Source: a bacterium
GTDB taxonomy: Bacteria; Patescibacteriota; Microgenomatia; JAADGY01
DNA length: 43,358 nt
Direction of reading: 5' to 3'
Assembly: GCA_027028625.1 (NCBI GenBank)
Contig: JALVIH010000003.1
Location: forward strand, 1-43,358
Shown piece after piece: positions 1-10,187 of this stretch. The notes beneath the pieces are model-generated. The model was given only the letters and a program-made list of their open reading frames with translations. It was not told where the DNA came from and ran no database searches. The stretch's first letter is position 1, and every line of letters starts with the position of its first letter. Position numbers and translations under genes: made by a program.

Positions 1-4
1 GGGG

Positions 5-1357
5 TTGATAAAAGAAGCCAAAAAAATCGGCTTAAAAACAAGCTTGGCCGGCCGCATCCGAAGCATCCGCCGCCACGGCAAGTTAACCTTCATTGATATC
101 AGCGACGAAAGCGGCCAGATTCAACTGCTCCTCCGGGCCAACGACCTTAGTCCTCAGGAGTACCAGTTAGTCAAGCTCTTAGATATTGGTGACTTCATCG
201 GAGCCAAGGGTGAGGTCTTTAAAACAAAAGCCGGCGAGATAACCCTTAAAGTCCAAGAACTAACCCTTCTTAATAAGGCCCTTCGCCCCCTGCCGGATGA
301 GTGGTATGGCTTAAAGGACAAAGAGGAACGTTTTCGTCGCCGCTACCTAGATTTAATTCTTAACCCTCAAATAAAGAAACTTCTCGATAAACGCTGGCAG
401 ATACTTAAAAACATTCGTCTCTTTTTATGGAATCAAGGATACACTGAGGTAGAAACTCCCATTCTCCAAAACCTCTATGGAGGAACTAATGCTCGCCCTT
501 TCACGACTCATCTGAATGCCTTAGATATTGATATGTACCTCAGAGTAGCTCCAGAGCTGTATTTAAAACGGCTGATTGTTGGCGGTTACGAAAAGATTTT
601 CGAGATTGCTCGGAACTTCCGCAATGAAGGAATGGACCAAACCCACCAACCAGAGTTCACTATGATGGAGATTTACTTGGCTTATGGGGATTACCTGGCC
701 ATTATGTCTCTGACTGAAGAGTTACTGCGAAACCTAGCTACAAAAGTAAATGGCACAGCTCAGCTAAAGATAAATGAGGATGTGGTTGATTTAGGCAAAA
801 AATGGACGGTCTTAACAATTGATCAGGCTTTAAAGAAGTACTCCAATGTTGATTGGCAACAAATCAGCAGCCAGGAAATCAAACAACTACTTGAAAAGCA
901 CCAGCTTCAGGTTCCTGGTGTTTACTCTGATAATAAGGCCCTTTTTGTCCTTTTTGATCATCTAGTCACTCCTCAACTTATCCAACCTACCTGGATTATT
1001 GATTATCCTCGAGAAGTCAGCCCCTTGGCTAAGGAACATCGCAGCAAGCCAGGTCGGGTTGAACGTTTTGAGGGTTACATTGGAGGCAAAGAGATTTGCG
1101 ACGGTTGGTCAGAAATAGTCAGCCCCCTAGAACAAAGAAAAAGATTTGAAACAGAACAAAAGAATCTTCGAGCAGGGGATGATGAGGCTCAACCTTTAGA
1201 TGAAGATTTTATTGAGGCACTAGAGTACGGAGCTCCCCCCATCGCCGGTATTGGCATTGGTATTGATAGATTAGTTATGCTCCTAACTAATACTTGGAGT
1301 ATTCGGGAAGTGATAGCTTTTCCTCTAATGCGACCAAGATCTACTTCTAAGACTTAA
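5..1357 (+). CDS. lysS: Lysine--tRNA ligase (class II), probably 5'-truncated by the window edge
   Basis: OB-fold N-terminus, class II motifs ([36 protein letters not shown]). Confidence 0.95.
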   Translation: MIKEAKKIGLKTSLAGRIRSIRRHGKLTFIDISDESGQIQLLLRANDLSPQEYQLVKLLDIGDFIGAKGEVFKTKAGEITLKVQELTLLNKALRPLPDEWYGLKDKEERFRRRYLDLILNPQIKKLLDKRWQILKNIRLFLWNQGYTEVETPILQNLYGGTNARPFTTHLNALDIDMYLRVAPELYLKRLIVGGYEKIFEIARNFRNEGMDQTHQPEFTMMEIYLAYGDYLAIMSLTEELLRNLATKVNGTAQLKINEDVVDLGKKWTVLTIDQALKKYSNVDWQQISSQEIKQLLEKHQLQVPGVYSDNKALFVLFDHLVTPQLIQPTWIIDYPREVSPLAKEHRSKPGRVERFEGYIGGKEICDGWSEIVSPLEQRKRFETEQKNLRAGDDEAQPLDEDFIEALEYGAPPIAGIGIGIDRLVMLLTNTWSIREVIAFPLMRPRSTSKT

Positions 1358-2475
1358 ACGAGGTAATCTTGGAGTTTTTTCCTTCCTGAGGGGCGGCGGA
1401 TTTTCCGAATGGCTTTAGCCTCTATTTGACGAATTCTTTCTCTTGTTACTCCAAAAAAGCGGCCGACTTCTTCAAGTGTCTTAGGAGTAGAACCATCAAG
1501 ACCAAAACGCATAATAATTACTTGAGCCTCTCGAGGAGAAAGACTCTTGAGAACTTCTTGGACACTCTCTTTGAGTAACTCTTGGGTGGCTGCTTCATAA
1601 GGAGAGGGTTGGGTCTGATCTTGGATAAAGTCTCCCAGAAGAGAATCCTCATCATCCCCAACTGGTTTTTCTAACGAGGTTGTATCCTGAGCCAGACGGA
1701 AGATTTCCCTTACTCGTTCCCCAGTTAGCCCAAGTTCAGCGCCTATTTCCTCCGGAGTTGGTTCCCGTCCGAGTTTTTGGGTAAGCTGGCGTTGAGTGCG
1801 AATAATTTTATTGATAGTCTCAACCATATGGACAGGAATGCGAATTGTCCTGGCCTGGTCAGCAATAGCTCGAGTAATAGCCTGTCTAATCCACCAGGTA
1901 GCATAAGTAGAGAACTTAAAACCTCGCCGCCAGTCATACTTCTCCACCGCCCGAATCAATCCTTGATTCCCTTCCTGAATAAGATCGAGAAGGGATAACC
2001 CTCTATTAATATATTTCTTAGCGATCGAAACAACTAAGCGGAGGTTTGATTTGATAAGCCTTTTTTTGGCTTCTTCATCTCCTTTTTCTACTCTCTGAGC
2101 TAGCTCTATCTCGTCCTCCGCCGTAAGAAGGTTCACTCGGCCAATCTCTTTTAGATACATCCTTACCGGATCAATTAAGGTTTTGTCTTTCAACCGTTTC
2201 AACTCCTCAATTTCTTTGAGAATATCGGAGCTTTTTTCTTTAAGCTGTTCTTTTTCCTCCTCTAAATTCTCAATAACCTCAATCTCATTATCCAAACAAA
2301 ACTGGAAAAGTTCATCTAACTGCTCAAGGTATTCTTCCGGCTCAGGTAAGCAGTTTAGAATCTCCTCAAAAGTAATAAAACGGCTTTTCTTACCCTTAGC
2401 CCGGAGAGCTTCCAAACAAGCAGGCGGATGATTCTTTTTGGATTGCTGGTTAACAGTGGCAGTTTTACTAGTCAT
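1354..2475 (-). CDS. rpoD: RNA polymerase primary sigma factor (sigma-70)
   Basis: Region 2 ([32 protein letters not shown]) and region 4 ([20 protein letters not shown]) motifs. Confidence 0.97.
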   Translation of the reverse strand: MTSKTATVNQQSKKNHPPACLEALRAKGKKSRFITFEEILNCLPEPEEYLEQLDELFQFCLDNEIEVIENLEEEKEQLKEKSSDILKEIEELKRLKDKTLIDPVRMYLKEIGRVNLLTAEDEIELAQRVEKGDEEAKKRLIKSNLRLVVSIAKKYINRGLSLLDLIQEGNQGLIRAVEKYDWRRGFKFSTYATWWIRQAITRAIADQARTIRIPVHMVETINKIIRTQRQLTQKLGREPTPEEIGAELGLTGERVREIFRLAQDTTSLEKPVGDDEDSLLGDFIQDQTQPSPYEAATQELLKESVQEVLKSLSPREAQVIIMRFGLDGSTPKTLEEVGRFFGVTRERIRQIEAKAIRKIRRPSGRKKLQDYLV

Positions 2476-2496
2476 TAGTAGCTTTTATTTTAACAC

Positions 2497-2534
2497 GAGA
2501 GAGACCTTGCGGCTCCCGCTTCAAGGTCTCTCTC
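2497..2534 (-). terminator. 13-bp perfect stem-loop between hsp20 and rpoD
   Basis: GAGAGAGACCTTG (2497-2509) / CAAGGTCTCTCTC (2522-2534), 12-nt loop; no clear U-tract, so terminator role is tentative. Confidence 0.5.
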
Positions 2535-2558
2535 TACAACTAACTAAGTAATAAGCCT

Positions 2559-2990
2559 TTACTTATTTACTGTTACTTTTATCTTTTTGCTCTTAGCTTC
2601 CTCTTTCTTGGGCAGAGTCACCTTCAGAATACCGTCCTTTATACCTGCCTTGGCCTTGTCTGGGTTAACCTTGGCCGGCAGCTGGACTTGGTAAAAAAAT
2701 TGGCGTTGCTGCCATCCTCGCAGATAGTAGCGGCGCTTCTTATCCTCTTCTTTCCTCTCTACTTTGGTTCCTGCCTTAACCGTCAAGAGATTGTTATCAA
2801 TAGTCACATCCACCTCAGACGGGCTTACCCCAGGAACCATAGCCTCAACCACCACATTATCATCGGTCTCATAAACATTCACCCCCTCTTCTGATCCACT
2901 AAATGAAGAGGGAAATAACTCCCAGTCTTCAAAAAAAGGTTTAAGTAAGCTTCGAGGTACTAAGGCCCAAGGATTGTTTTTGTCAGTCAT
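2559..2990 (-). CDS. Hsp20/alpha-crystallin family small heat shock protein
   Basis: Alpha-crystallin domain ending GILKVTLPKKEEAKSKKIKV; SD AAAGGAGG upstream. Confidence 0.93.
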   Translation of the reverse strand: MTDKNNPWALVPRSLLKPFFEDWELFPSSFSGSEEGVNVYETDDNVVVEAMVPGVSPSEVDVTIDNNLLTVKAGTKVERKEEDKKRRYYLRGWQQRQFFYQVQLPAKVNPDKAKAGIKDGILKVTLPKKEEAKSKKIKVTVNK

Positions 2991-3030
2991 TTTAACCTCC
3001 TTTTTGAAAACTTTATAACTATTATCAGTC

Positions 3031-3056
3031 TAGCACTTAGAGTGCTAATTGTCAAG
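3031..3056 (-). promoter_or_regulatory. hsp20 promoter with CIRCE-half-site palindrome between -35 and -10
   Basis: Minus strand: TTGACA-(ATTAGCACTCTAAGTGC)-TAGACT; palindrome TAGCACT-N3-AGTGCTA at 3031-3047. Confidence 0.6.
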
Positions 3057-3058
3057 AG

Positions 3059-3087
3059 TTGACAACAGAGATAAACAGAGATATATT
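3059..3087 (+). promoter_or_regulatory. Sigma-70 promoter for the small ORF at 3146
   Basis: TTGACA-N17-TATATT. Confidence 0.7.
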
Positions 3088-3145
3088 AGGAGAAGAAAGA
3101 GTTAAGCCTGCTTAACAGGCAAAAATAGAAAGGAGGTGAGGTTAG

Positions 3146-3346
3146 ATGGCCTACAGTTATACTAACTCTCGTGGTGTTACTTATTATCTTCACTCTCGTG
3201 AAGTCACTCTTAAGGGCGGTCGAGTTCAAAGGATTTATTGGTTCGCTAAGAGCGAGAATCCTAGCTACGCTCTTGATGACGTCCCCGCTGGTTACAAAGT
3301 AATGGAGACTAAAAAGAGTGGCTTACCTGTTTTGAAGAAAGCTTAA
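3146..3346 (+). CDS. Small conserved-looking protein of unknown function (66 aa)
   Basis: Strong SD (AAAGGAGGTGAG), own promoter and terminator. Confidence 0.75.
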   Translation: MAYSYTNSRGVTYYLHSREVTLKGGRVQRIYWFAKSENPSYALDDVPAGYKVMETKKSGLPVLKKA

Positions 3347-3360
3347 GAAAAAAGCAATTA

Positions 3361-3399
3361 AGTTCCGGACTCCTTATACAAGGGGTCCGGAACTTTTTT
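3361..3399 (+). terminator. Rho-independent terminator
   Basis: AGTTCCGGACTCCTT-ATAC-AAGGGGTCCGGAACT followed by T-run. Confidence 0.9.
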
Positions 3400-3421
3400 A
3401 AGGTCGTGTTATACTTTTTAT

Positions 3422-4042
3422 ATGAATAAATTAGAAGAAAGATCATTGGTTGTTCTTAAACCCCATACCCTAACAAGAGGGTTAGTTGGTGAGGTCATTC
3501 GTCGTTTTGAGAATGTAGGTTTGAAGTTGGTAGGAATTAAGATGGTCCAAGTTTCCAAAGAACTAGCTGATAAGCACTATCCTTTAAGTCGACGAGAGTT
3601 CATTGAAGGAATGGGGAAAAAGACATTAGAAAACTATGCTCAGCTAGGCGTAGATCCAGTAAAAGAGCTGGGAACAGCTGATGCTTATGAAATTGGTAAG
3701 TTGGTTCGCCAATGGTTAGTAAGAATGATTACTGCTGGCCCGGTTATCGCTATGGTCTGGCAAGGACCAAGTGCTATTGAGGTTATCCGAAAAATAGTGG
3801 GCCACACCCTGCCTTCAAAAGCAGCTCCGGGCACTATCCGAGGAGATTTTTCCTATGATTCTTCATACCTAGCTAACAAAGGTAAGCGGGCAATTAAGAA
3901 TCTCATTCATGCTTCAGGTAATCTAGAGGAGGCTAAATACGAAATTTCTCTTTGGTTTAAAGACGAGGAAATTTATCAATATCCACGAGATATGGAAACA
4001 AACCCTATAAGCCAACTGGTCGACCAGAATGGAAGAGACTGA
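3422..4042 (+). CDS. ndk: Nucleoside diphosphate kinase, long form with central insertion
   Basis: VVLKPHTLTRGLVGEVIRRFE; PGTIRGDF; catalytic-His region NLIHASGNLEEA; 206 aa vs about 140-150 for typical NDK. Confidence 0.88.
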   Translation: MNKLEERSLVVLKPHTLTRGLVGEVIRRFENVGLKLVGIKMVQVSKELADKHYPLSRREFIEGMGKKTLENYAQLGVDPVKELGTADAYEIGKLVRQWLVRMITAGPVIAMVWQGPSAIEVIRKIVGHTLPSKAAPGTIRGDFSYDSSYLANKGKRAIKNLIHASGNLEEAKYEISLWFKDEEIYQYPRDMETNPISQLVDQNGRD

Positions 4043-4565
4043 GATTGACAAATTAGCCAAATTAGCTCAAAACGACAGAAAAAAAGTTGATCAGCTCCTC
4101 CAGGAAGTTTCCCCTTTTCTTTTTACCTTTCTAAAGAAAAGAGCTAAAAGCTTAGCTGATGCCGAAGACATTCTCCAAGAAACACTTATCTCTATTAATC
4201 AATCTTTGCCTTTATGGACAGGAAGGGGGCATTTTCTCTCTTTTTGTTACGCTATTGGCCGTCATGAACTAGCCGACTTTTACCTTAAGGAAAAACTATA
4301 TCAAACCAAGAAAATGTTAGTGGCTAAATTAAAGAATATCTTCCCACCTAATCTAATCGGTCTTATAGAAAAGAAACTTCTTATTCAGTCCCTTTTCCAG
4401 CATCTGCCTCGCCGTTACCAATTAGTCCTCACCCTGAAGTACAGTTATGGACTATCTATAAAAGACATAGCCAATAGATTAGGAGTTAGCCCAAAAGGGG
4501 TTGAGTCACTTTTATTCCGAGCCAGAGAAAAAAGTAAAAAAATACTTCTAGACTCTAACGAGTAA
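4029..4565 (+). CDS. ECF-type sigma-70 family RNA polymerase sigma factor
   Basis: Region 2 (DAEDILQETLISINQSLPLW) and region 4 (YSYGLSIKDIANRLGVSPKGVESLLFRAREK). Confidence 0.85.
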   Translation: MEETEIDKLAKLAQNDRKKVDQLLQEVSPFLFTFLKKRAKSLADAEDILQETLISINQSLPLWTGRGHFLSFCYAIGRHELADFYLKEKLYQTKKMLVAKLKNIFPPNLIGLIEKKLLIQSLFQHLPRRYQLVLTLKYSYGLSIKDIANRLGVSPKGVESLLFRAREKSKKILLDSNE

Positions 4566-4995
4566 GAATTTTATCTAAAATCGACTTAGCCTGGACAAAA
4601 ATCTCTTTTTCCGTATCGTAGGTTAAACGGGAATAAGCTTCATCAAAGGGAAGAAAAACTGCTTCTTCCACCTCGTCATCATGCTCTTCTGTATCTCCAG
4701 CCATTGCTTCCATCAGGAAGAAAACTACTTTCTTAAGAATTTTTTCTCCGTCCTGAGTATAAAAATAACTTATTGTTCCCACCTTTTCCCGTATATTAGC
4801 TAATACTCCTCCTTCTTCTTGAACCTCTCTAATGGCGGTCCGGACACTCGTCTCGTTCTTTTCTATTAGACCTTTAGGTAGTCGCCATTCATCTCGGCCA
4901 GCCGGTTTAATAATTAACCACTTAACCTGACTGGCTTCTATTTTATAAACAACTCCTCCAGCCGAACGCAGTTGGCGAATCTTTTGGTGGGGCAT
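4555..4995 (-). CDS. NUDIX hydrolase
   Basis: Nudix box GLIEKNETSVRTAIREVQEEGG. Confidence 0.9.
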   Translation of the reverse strand: MPHQKIRQLRSAGGVVYKIEASQVKWLIIKPAGRDEWRLPKGLIEKNETSVRTAIREVQEEGGVLANIREKVGTISYFYTQDGEKILKKVVFFLMEAMAGDTEEHDDEVEEAVFLPFDEAYSRLTYDTEKEIFVQAKSILDKILTR

Positions 4996-5057
4996 AAAAC
5001 TCCTTTAATTTTTCTAACTTCCTTTATTTTAACAGATAGGAGATATAATTAGCTAGG

Positions 5058-6803
5058 ATGTCAGATAAAATTGTCGAAGAAATAAAGGCTAAAGTAGACA
5101 TAGTAGAGATAGTTAGCCACTATGTGAAGCTAAAGCGGACAGGGGCAAATTACAAAGGCCTTTGCCCTTTTCATCAGGAGAAAACTCCTTCTTTTTTTGT
5201 TTCTCCAGAAAGGCAGTTTTTTAAGTGTTTTGGCTGTGGAGAATCAGGAGATGTCATTTCCTTTTTAATGAAGATCGAGGGATGGAGTTTTTATCAAACC
5301 CTAAAATATCTAGCTAAACTAGCTGGAGTTAAACTCCAAAAAGTAACTTTAGATGATGATTCTCGTTTTAAGGAACAGCTTTACCAACTTAATCGCCTAG
5401 CAGCCAGATTTTACCACTACCTACTCCTTAAACACCAATGGGGCGAGGTCGGACGCCGCTACCTTCAGGAGAGGAAAATAAATTCCCAAACAGTTAAAAC
5501 TTTTTATCTAGGGGTGGCTCCGGCTGGATGGCGGACCTTAACTAACTTTCTTAAACAAAAAAAACAAAACTTAGATCTGGCCGTTAAGGCGGGCTTGATA
5601 ATAAAAAGTGAGAAAGGCTATTATGACCGTTTCCGAGACCGACTTATCTTTCCTCTCTTCAACATCCTAGGAGAGATTGTTGGTTTTGGAGGACGCCGAC
5701 TGCACCCCAACGAGGAAGTTCCTAAATATATCAACAGTCCAGAAACTCCTATTTATAATAAAAGCAGGCACCTTTTTGGCCTCTACCAGGCTAAGGAGGC
5801 CATCCGCCAAAAGAAAGAGGCTATCATCACTGAAGGGGAGTTCGATGTCCTTTCTTCTTTTCAGTCCGGCGTCCAGAATATCGTGGCCGTTAAAGGATCA
5901 GCCTTAACAGAAGAACATCTAAAAATTCTCCGCCGCTATGCCGATCAAGTAATTTTTTCTTTTGATAATGATCCAGCAGGAATAAAGGCTACTCAAAAAA
6001 GCTTTGTTATGGCCGAAAACCAAGGACTTAAAAATAAGGTGATTATTCTTAAACAAGGAAAAGATATTGACGAGGTGGTTAAAAGTTCCCCCCAAGAATG
6101 GCTGAGTTTAATTAACCAGGCCAGCTATAGCTTTAATTTTCTCCTGGAGCATTGGAAGGGGGAAATAAAAAAGGATGATCCTTACTCCAAGAACGAAATT
6201 GTTAAAAAGGTTCTTGAGTTAATAAATCAAATTAAGAACCCTCTCCTTCAAGAAGAATATCTCCAGGCTACAGCTAAGGCTCTAGATGTTGATGAAGAGA
6301 TCCTTCGCCGACTTAAAGATCAGACAGACCAGGGTCGGCCAAAACAGTTTAAACCAGAAACCAAAACCCAAACTCAACCCAATTATCTCGATGAACTAGA
6401 AGGCATCCTTCTTAGTTTACTGATTAAAGGAGTGGAAAAAGAGCTTTTATCACAAAAACTAACTAAAGAATGTTTTACTCACTATGGCTACCGTCAACTC
6501 TTTATCCTTTTAAAGGAAAATAACTTCGATAGCCAAAGCTGTCAGGCTAGTCTAAAACCAGAACTCCTTAATCTTTACAACGAACTTTACCTTAACCCAA
6601 CAGCTGAAAAAATTAACAGCTTGCCGGCCGAAAAGAGAAAAAAAGAAGTTCAGAAACTAATCCAACGCTTACTTCAAAACCACCTTAAAACCAAGATCGA
6701 AACTTTAAAAAAAGAAATTGCTGAGATGGAAAAGAGGGGCGAAGATATCAGTGAGAAAAACAAAATCCTAGTTAAGTACCTTCGCCAATTACACCAACTC
6801 TAA
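5058..6803 (+). CDS. dnaG: DNA primase
   Basis: CHC2 zinc finger (CPFHQEKTPSFFVSPERQFFKCFGCGESGD), TOPRIM (ITEGEFDVLS; FSFDNDPAG). Confidence 0.97.
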   Translation: MSDKIVEEIKAKVDIVEIVSHYVKLKRTGANYKGLCPFHQEKTPSFFVSPERQFFKCFGCGESGDVISFLMKIEGWSFYQTLKYLAKLAGVKLQKVTLDDDSRFKEQLYQLNRLAARFYHYLLLKHQWGEVGRRYLQERKINSQTVKTFYLGVAPAGWRTLTNFLKQKKQNLDLAVKAGLIIKSEKGYYDRFRDRLIFPLFNILGEIVGFGGRRLHPNEEVPKYINSPETPIYNKSRHLFGLYQAKEAIRQKKEAIITEGEFDVLSSFQSGVQNIVAVKGSALTEEHLKILRRYADQVIFSFDNDPAGIKATQKSFVMAENQGLKNKVIILKQGKDIDEVVKSSPQEWLSLINQASYSFNFLLEHWKGEIKKDDPYSKNEIVKKVLELINQIKNPLLQEEYLQATAKALDVDEEILRRLKDQTDQGRPKQFKPETKTQTQPNYLDELEGILLSLLIKGVEKELLSQKLTKECFTHYGYRQLFILLKENNFDSQSCQASLKPELLNLYNELYLNPTAEKINSLPAEKRKKEVQKLIQRLLQNHLKTKIETLKKEIAEMEKRGEDISEKNKILVKYLRQLHQL

Positions 6804-6804
6804 C

Positions 6805-8817
6805 TTAAGGGGTAAAGTTATAATTTTTCTCCACCTGTTTTATCTGGTCCGCAGCTATTTTTAGACTATTTTCAAACTCCTCCCCCTGCAAGGCAGTTTG
6901 GACAACTTTTCCTAAATAATCAATGGATCTGTCATTTAATCCTTGATCATAGGTAAAGGAGACAAAATGATAACTCCTCAGGTTAGTCGCCATCTGAGCA
7001 ATAGGTTTTAGGTACTCATCTTTTTCCAGCTCATTCTTCATATCTTGTCGGGGGTAAGGTTCACCAAAGAGACGAACCTTCTTGGCTTGATCAAAGAAAA
7101 GACGCAAATTTTCAGGCTGACTCATAAATTTTACCAACTGCCAAGCTTCCTTTTTATGATGAGAGGTAGAAGCTACTCCAATTGCCCAATAACTAGCCCA
7201 TTCAGAGTTGTCTCCAGGTATTTTAGGAACATTAGTTATACCAAAATTGACTCCATTCTTAGCAAATTCAAAGGCCCGCCAGCTAGGACCAAAATAGTAA
7301 GCCAACTGTCCCGAATCAAACATTACCGTTGAGGAGGGCAGGTCACTGCTCCAAACAGGGCTATCTCCTTCAACAAAGTGAGTATAATAGCGAATGGCAT
7401 CAACTGCAAGATTGTGGCCTTTAGCATCCAAACTTGTATCCAACTTATCCATCTCTACACCATTTTGAAAAAACATAAGAGCTAAAATGTCACTCCAGTG
7501 GTCAACATTGTTAGTTGTCCCAAGGGCTACGCCGGCAGTAGTAATCTTTCCTTGTTCATCATGTTGGGTAAGGCTTTTAGCTTGACGCGCCAAAACATCC
7601 CAGTTGGTTGGCAAGTTGTTAAGCAAACCAGCTTTAGAGAGAAGATCTTTGTTATAAAAGAGGAGTAGACCATCTACCTCAAGCGGTATACCTTTTATTT
7701 TTTGATCCATTATTAAATCGTTAGCAGCTACAGGATAAAATGTTTTCTCAAACTCTTCTGTTGAGAAAACATTATTCGGTGCATTATCAAGATCGTCTTT
7801 AAGCATCGGCAACCAGGTGTTATGAAAACGAAAAAGATCAGGCCCTTCATTATCTTTTATGGCGTTAGTGACTAAAAGGCGATAATTCCTAGCTGGTTTT
7901 TGAATATACTTAACTTCTATTCCTGTCTCCGCTTTAAACTTATCAAACAATGGTTTCATCACTGAGGCAGGTTCCCATAAACCCCAATAGGTTAAAACCA
8001 CTTTACTTTTATGGGGAGAAACAGCCGCTTTCTCCGACGGAGACGGTTGAGAAGTTTTCTTTCTTCCTAACATCAACCATCCTAAAGCTAAAGTTGACCC
8101 TACCAAAACAATAATGGCTAAAAGATAAAGAAAGGAAAAAGAGCGATGTTTGGGAGGGTTGGCTGCTGCAGAAAGAAGTTCTTCTTTTTCTTCTTCTGCC
8201 CCCTTGCCTTTGTCTTCACTTCCAAGAGGAGGAGTATCTTTTTTCTCTCCCGCTTCACCTTCAAGGGGAAACTTTTTTCTGTCTCCTTCTAAGTTCAAAT
8301 CCGTACCTTCTTCTTTTTTAGGAGTTAAATTATCTGTTTTCTCTCCTAAGTTGGAGATGGTATCCTTGCTCTTATTAACCAAGGGGGGAACTGAGGGTTC
8401 TTTTTCTGGTTTTACCTCTTTCTGCCCCCACATGCCTTCATCTTCATCATTAAAGTTATCGAAGGGGGAGGGGGTGGTTGGTAGAGGAGTGGGAGTTGAG
8501 GTATGAGAAGAGGATGTTTTGCTTAAGGTAGGTGTTGTTTTATCTTTATCTGTGGCAGCTCCAAGAGGAGATTGTTTTAAATCTGTTGGTTGAGATACGT
8601 CACCGAGGGGTAGAGTGCCTTTTTTTTCACTACTAAGGGGACTCTTAACAGGCTCAGTAACTTCCTTTTTGGGGGAGGAAGTTTTTAGAGAACCTTCTGA
8701 AATAGGAGGGGGTGAGTAAGAAGAACTTGCAACTGCTTTCGGCTGGTCTTTACTTTTTTCAGATAGAGTTTTCTTAGTCTTAGATGGAGACTTTTTGGCT
8801 GGAGACTTTTTATCCAT
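6805..8817 (-). CDS. Membrane-anchored extracellular solute-binding protein (family 1-like) with long low-complexity cytoplasmic N-terminus; start reassigned to MDKKSPAKK
   Basis: Lys/Ser/Pro-rich about 225 aa, one TM helix (FLYLLAIIVLVGSTLALGWLML), then SBP fold (LTYWGLWEPASVMKPLFDKFKAETGIEVKYI...). Confidence 0.82.
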   Translation of the reverse strand: MDKKSPAKKSPSKTKKTLSEKSKDQPKAVASSSYSPPPISEGSLKTSSPKKEVTEPVKSPLSSEKKGTLPLGDVSQPTDLKQSPLGAATDKDKTTPTLSKTSSSHTSTPTPLPTTPSPFDNFNDEDEGMWGQKEVKPEKEPSVPPLVNKSKDTISNLGEKTDNLTPKKEEGTDLNLEGDRKKFPLEGEAGEKKDTPPLGSEDKGKGAEEEKEELLSAAANPPKHRSFSFLYLLAIIVLVGSTLALGWLMLGRKKTSQPSPSEKAAVSPHKSKVVLTYWGLWEPASVMKPLFDKFKAETGIEVKYIQKPARNYRLLVTNAIKDNEGPDLFRFHNTWLPMLKDDLDNAPNNVFSTEEFEKTFYPVAANDLIMDQKIKGIPLEVDGLLLFYNKDLLSKAGLLNNLPTNWDVLARQAKSLTQHDEQGKITTAGVALGTTNNVDHWSDILALMFFQNGVEMDKLDTSLDAKGHNLAVDAIRYYTHFVEGDSPVWSSDLPSSTVMFDSGQLAYYFGPSWRAFEFAKNGVNFGITNVPKIPGDNSEWASYWAIGVASTSHHKKEAWQLVKFMSQPENLRLFFDQAKKVRLFGEPYPRQDMKNELEKDEYLKPIAQMATNLRSYHFVSFTYDQGLNDRSIDYLGKVVQTALQGEEFENSLKIAADQIKQVEKNYNFTP

Positions 8818-8909
8818 ACTCCCATAATACAAAATTTTTCCTCTTTCTTCAAATTAGGTGACAATGGGGAAGTGTTTTAATTAGTCAACTTTTTTGTTAT
8901 CATCTAAAT

Positions 8910-9770
8910 ATGCCGGAATTGCCTGAAGTAGAAACTATCCGCCGCCAGCTAGAAGATATTATTGTTGGAAAAACCATTGGCCAAGTAACAGTTTTAGCTT
9001 CTAAAAACATCAAACTCAACCCAAAAAACTTAATTGGCCGACGAGTTGTTGGTCTTCATCGTCAAGCTAAAGTTCTTCTTATTAAACTAGACAATAATCA
9101 TTCTTTAGTCTTCCACTTTAAGATGACTGGCCAGCTTATCTATGAAAAAAATAACCAACGGGTCCGCGGCGGCCATCCAACTGCTGATTGGTACAAACCT
9201 CTCCCGGTCAAGGCAACAAAACTAATTATTGAGTTTACAGATGGAGGGAAACTTTATTACAACGACCAACGGGGTTTCGGTTGGGTAGAAGATGTCCCAA
9301 ACGACAAAATAGCTGAAAGACTAAAAAACTTTAGCCCCATCGACCCTCTTTCTCCTCAATTTACATGGGAATACTTAGCTAAGATCTGTCGCTCCTCCCG
9401 CCGCCCTATAAAACTTACTATTATGAATCAAAAAGAGCTGGGAGGGGTAGGCAATATCTATGCCAACGACTCCCTTTGGCTAGCTCGCATCCATCCTCTT
9501 CAACCCAGCAACACTCTTAGCGAGGAAGAAATAAAGCGCCTTCACAAAGCTATCATCGAGGCCATCAAAGAAGGACTAAAGTATAACGGAACTACCATTA
9601 ACACTTATGTTGATGCTCAAGGTAAGAAAGGAGCGTATCAGCAACATTTTAAGGTCTACAGTCGAGCTGGCCAAAAGTGCCTCCGCAATGATGGGGGAAT
9701 CATAAAAGTAATTAAAGTTGGTGGCCGACGAACCTTCTTCTGCCCAGTTTGCCAGAAACTAAAAATTTAA
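8910..9770 (+). CDS. mutM: Formamidopyrimidine-DNA glycosylase
   Basis: N-terminal MPELPEVETIRRQL, GGVGNIYANDSLW, C-terminal zinc finger GRRTFFCPVCQ. Confidence 0.96.
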   Translation: MPELPEVETIRRQLEDIIVGKTIGQVTVLASKNIKLNPKNLIGRRVVGLHRQAKVLLIKLDNNHSLVFHFKMTGQLIYEKNNQRVRGGHPTADWYKPLPVKATKLIIEFTDGGKLYYNDQRGFGWVEDVPNDKIAERLKNFSPIDPLSPQFTWEYLAKICRSSRRPIKLTIMNQKELGGVGNIYANDSLWLARIHPLQPSNTLSEEEIKRLHKAIIEAIKEGLKYNGTTINTYVDAQGKKGAYQQHFKVYSRAGQKCLRNDGGIIKVIKVGGRRTFFCPVCQKLKI

Positions 9771-9946
9771 GCTTGTTTTATTAATTTTTACCGCATCCAT
9801 CTCTGTTTTTTTCACGTATCCTATAGTTAATTTTAGGTACACTAAAATCGGAACTTGGAACTTGGTAATTGGAACTAGGAACTAGGTTAGAAAATAACCA
9901 ATTATCAAATTCCAAGTATCCAAACAAATTCCAAATTCGGCTTAAT

Positions 9947-10187
9947 GAAAAAAATTAGTTGGTGATTTCGGGGCATACTTTGGGTATTTAGGAGGTTTTT
10001 ATGAAACAGAAAAAAGATGTTCTGCTTGTTATAGTAGTCACATTATGTCTAATACTACCAACTCTTTAGACGGTTCCATTGCTTATTTAAAAACTTTATT
10101 ACGCATCCATAAAGGTATGAATTTATCCTTACGACATAAAATTACAGATGAGGTTCTGAGAGAATTACCAACTAAAAAATTTCATTA
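9947..10187 (+). pseudogene. Possible transposase C-terminal remnant
   Basis: Open reading without proper start: ...FGYLGGFYETEKRCSACYSSHIMSNTTNSLDGSIAYLKTLLRIHKGMNLSLRHKITDEVLRELPTKKFH*; NTTNSLDG..LK..LRIHKG pattern resembles DDE transposase ends. Confidence 0.5.

Noticed and set aside
8150-8506. 118-aa plus-strand ORF
   Set aside because: Antisense to the low-complexity N-terminus of the SBP gene; composition reflects the opposite strand.
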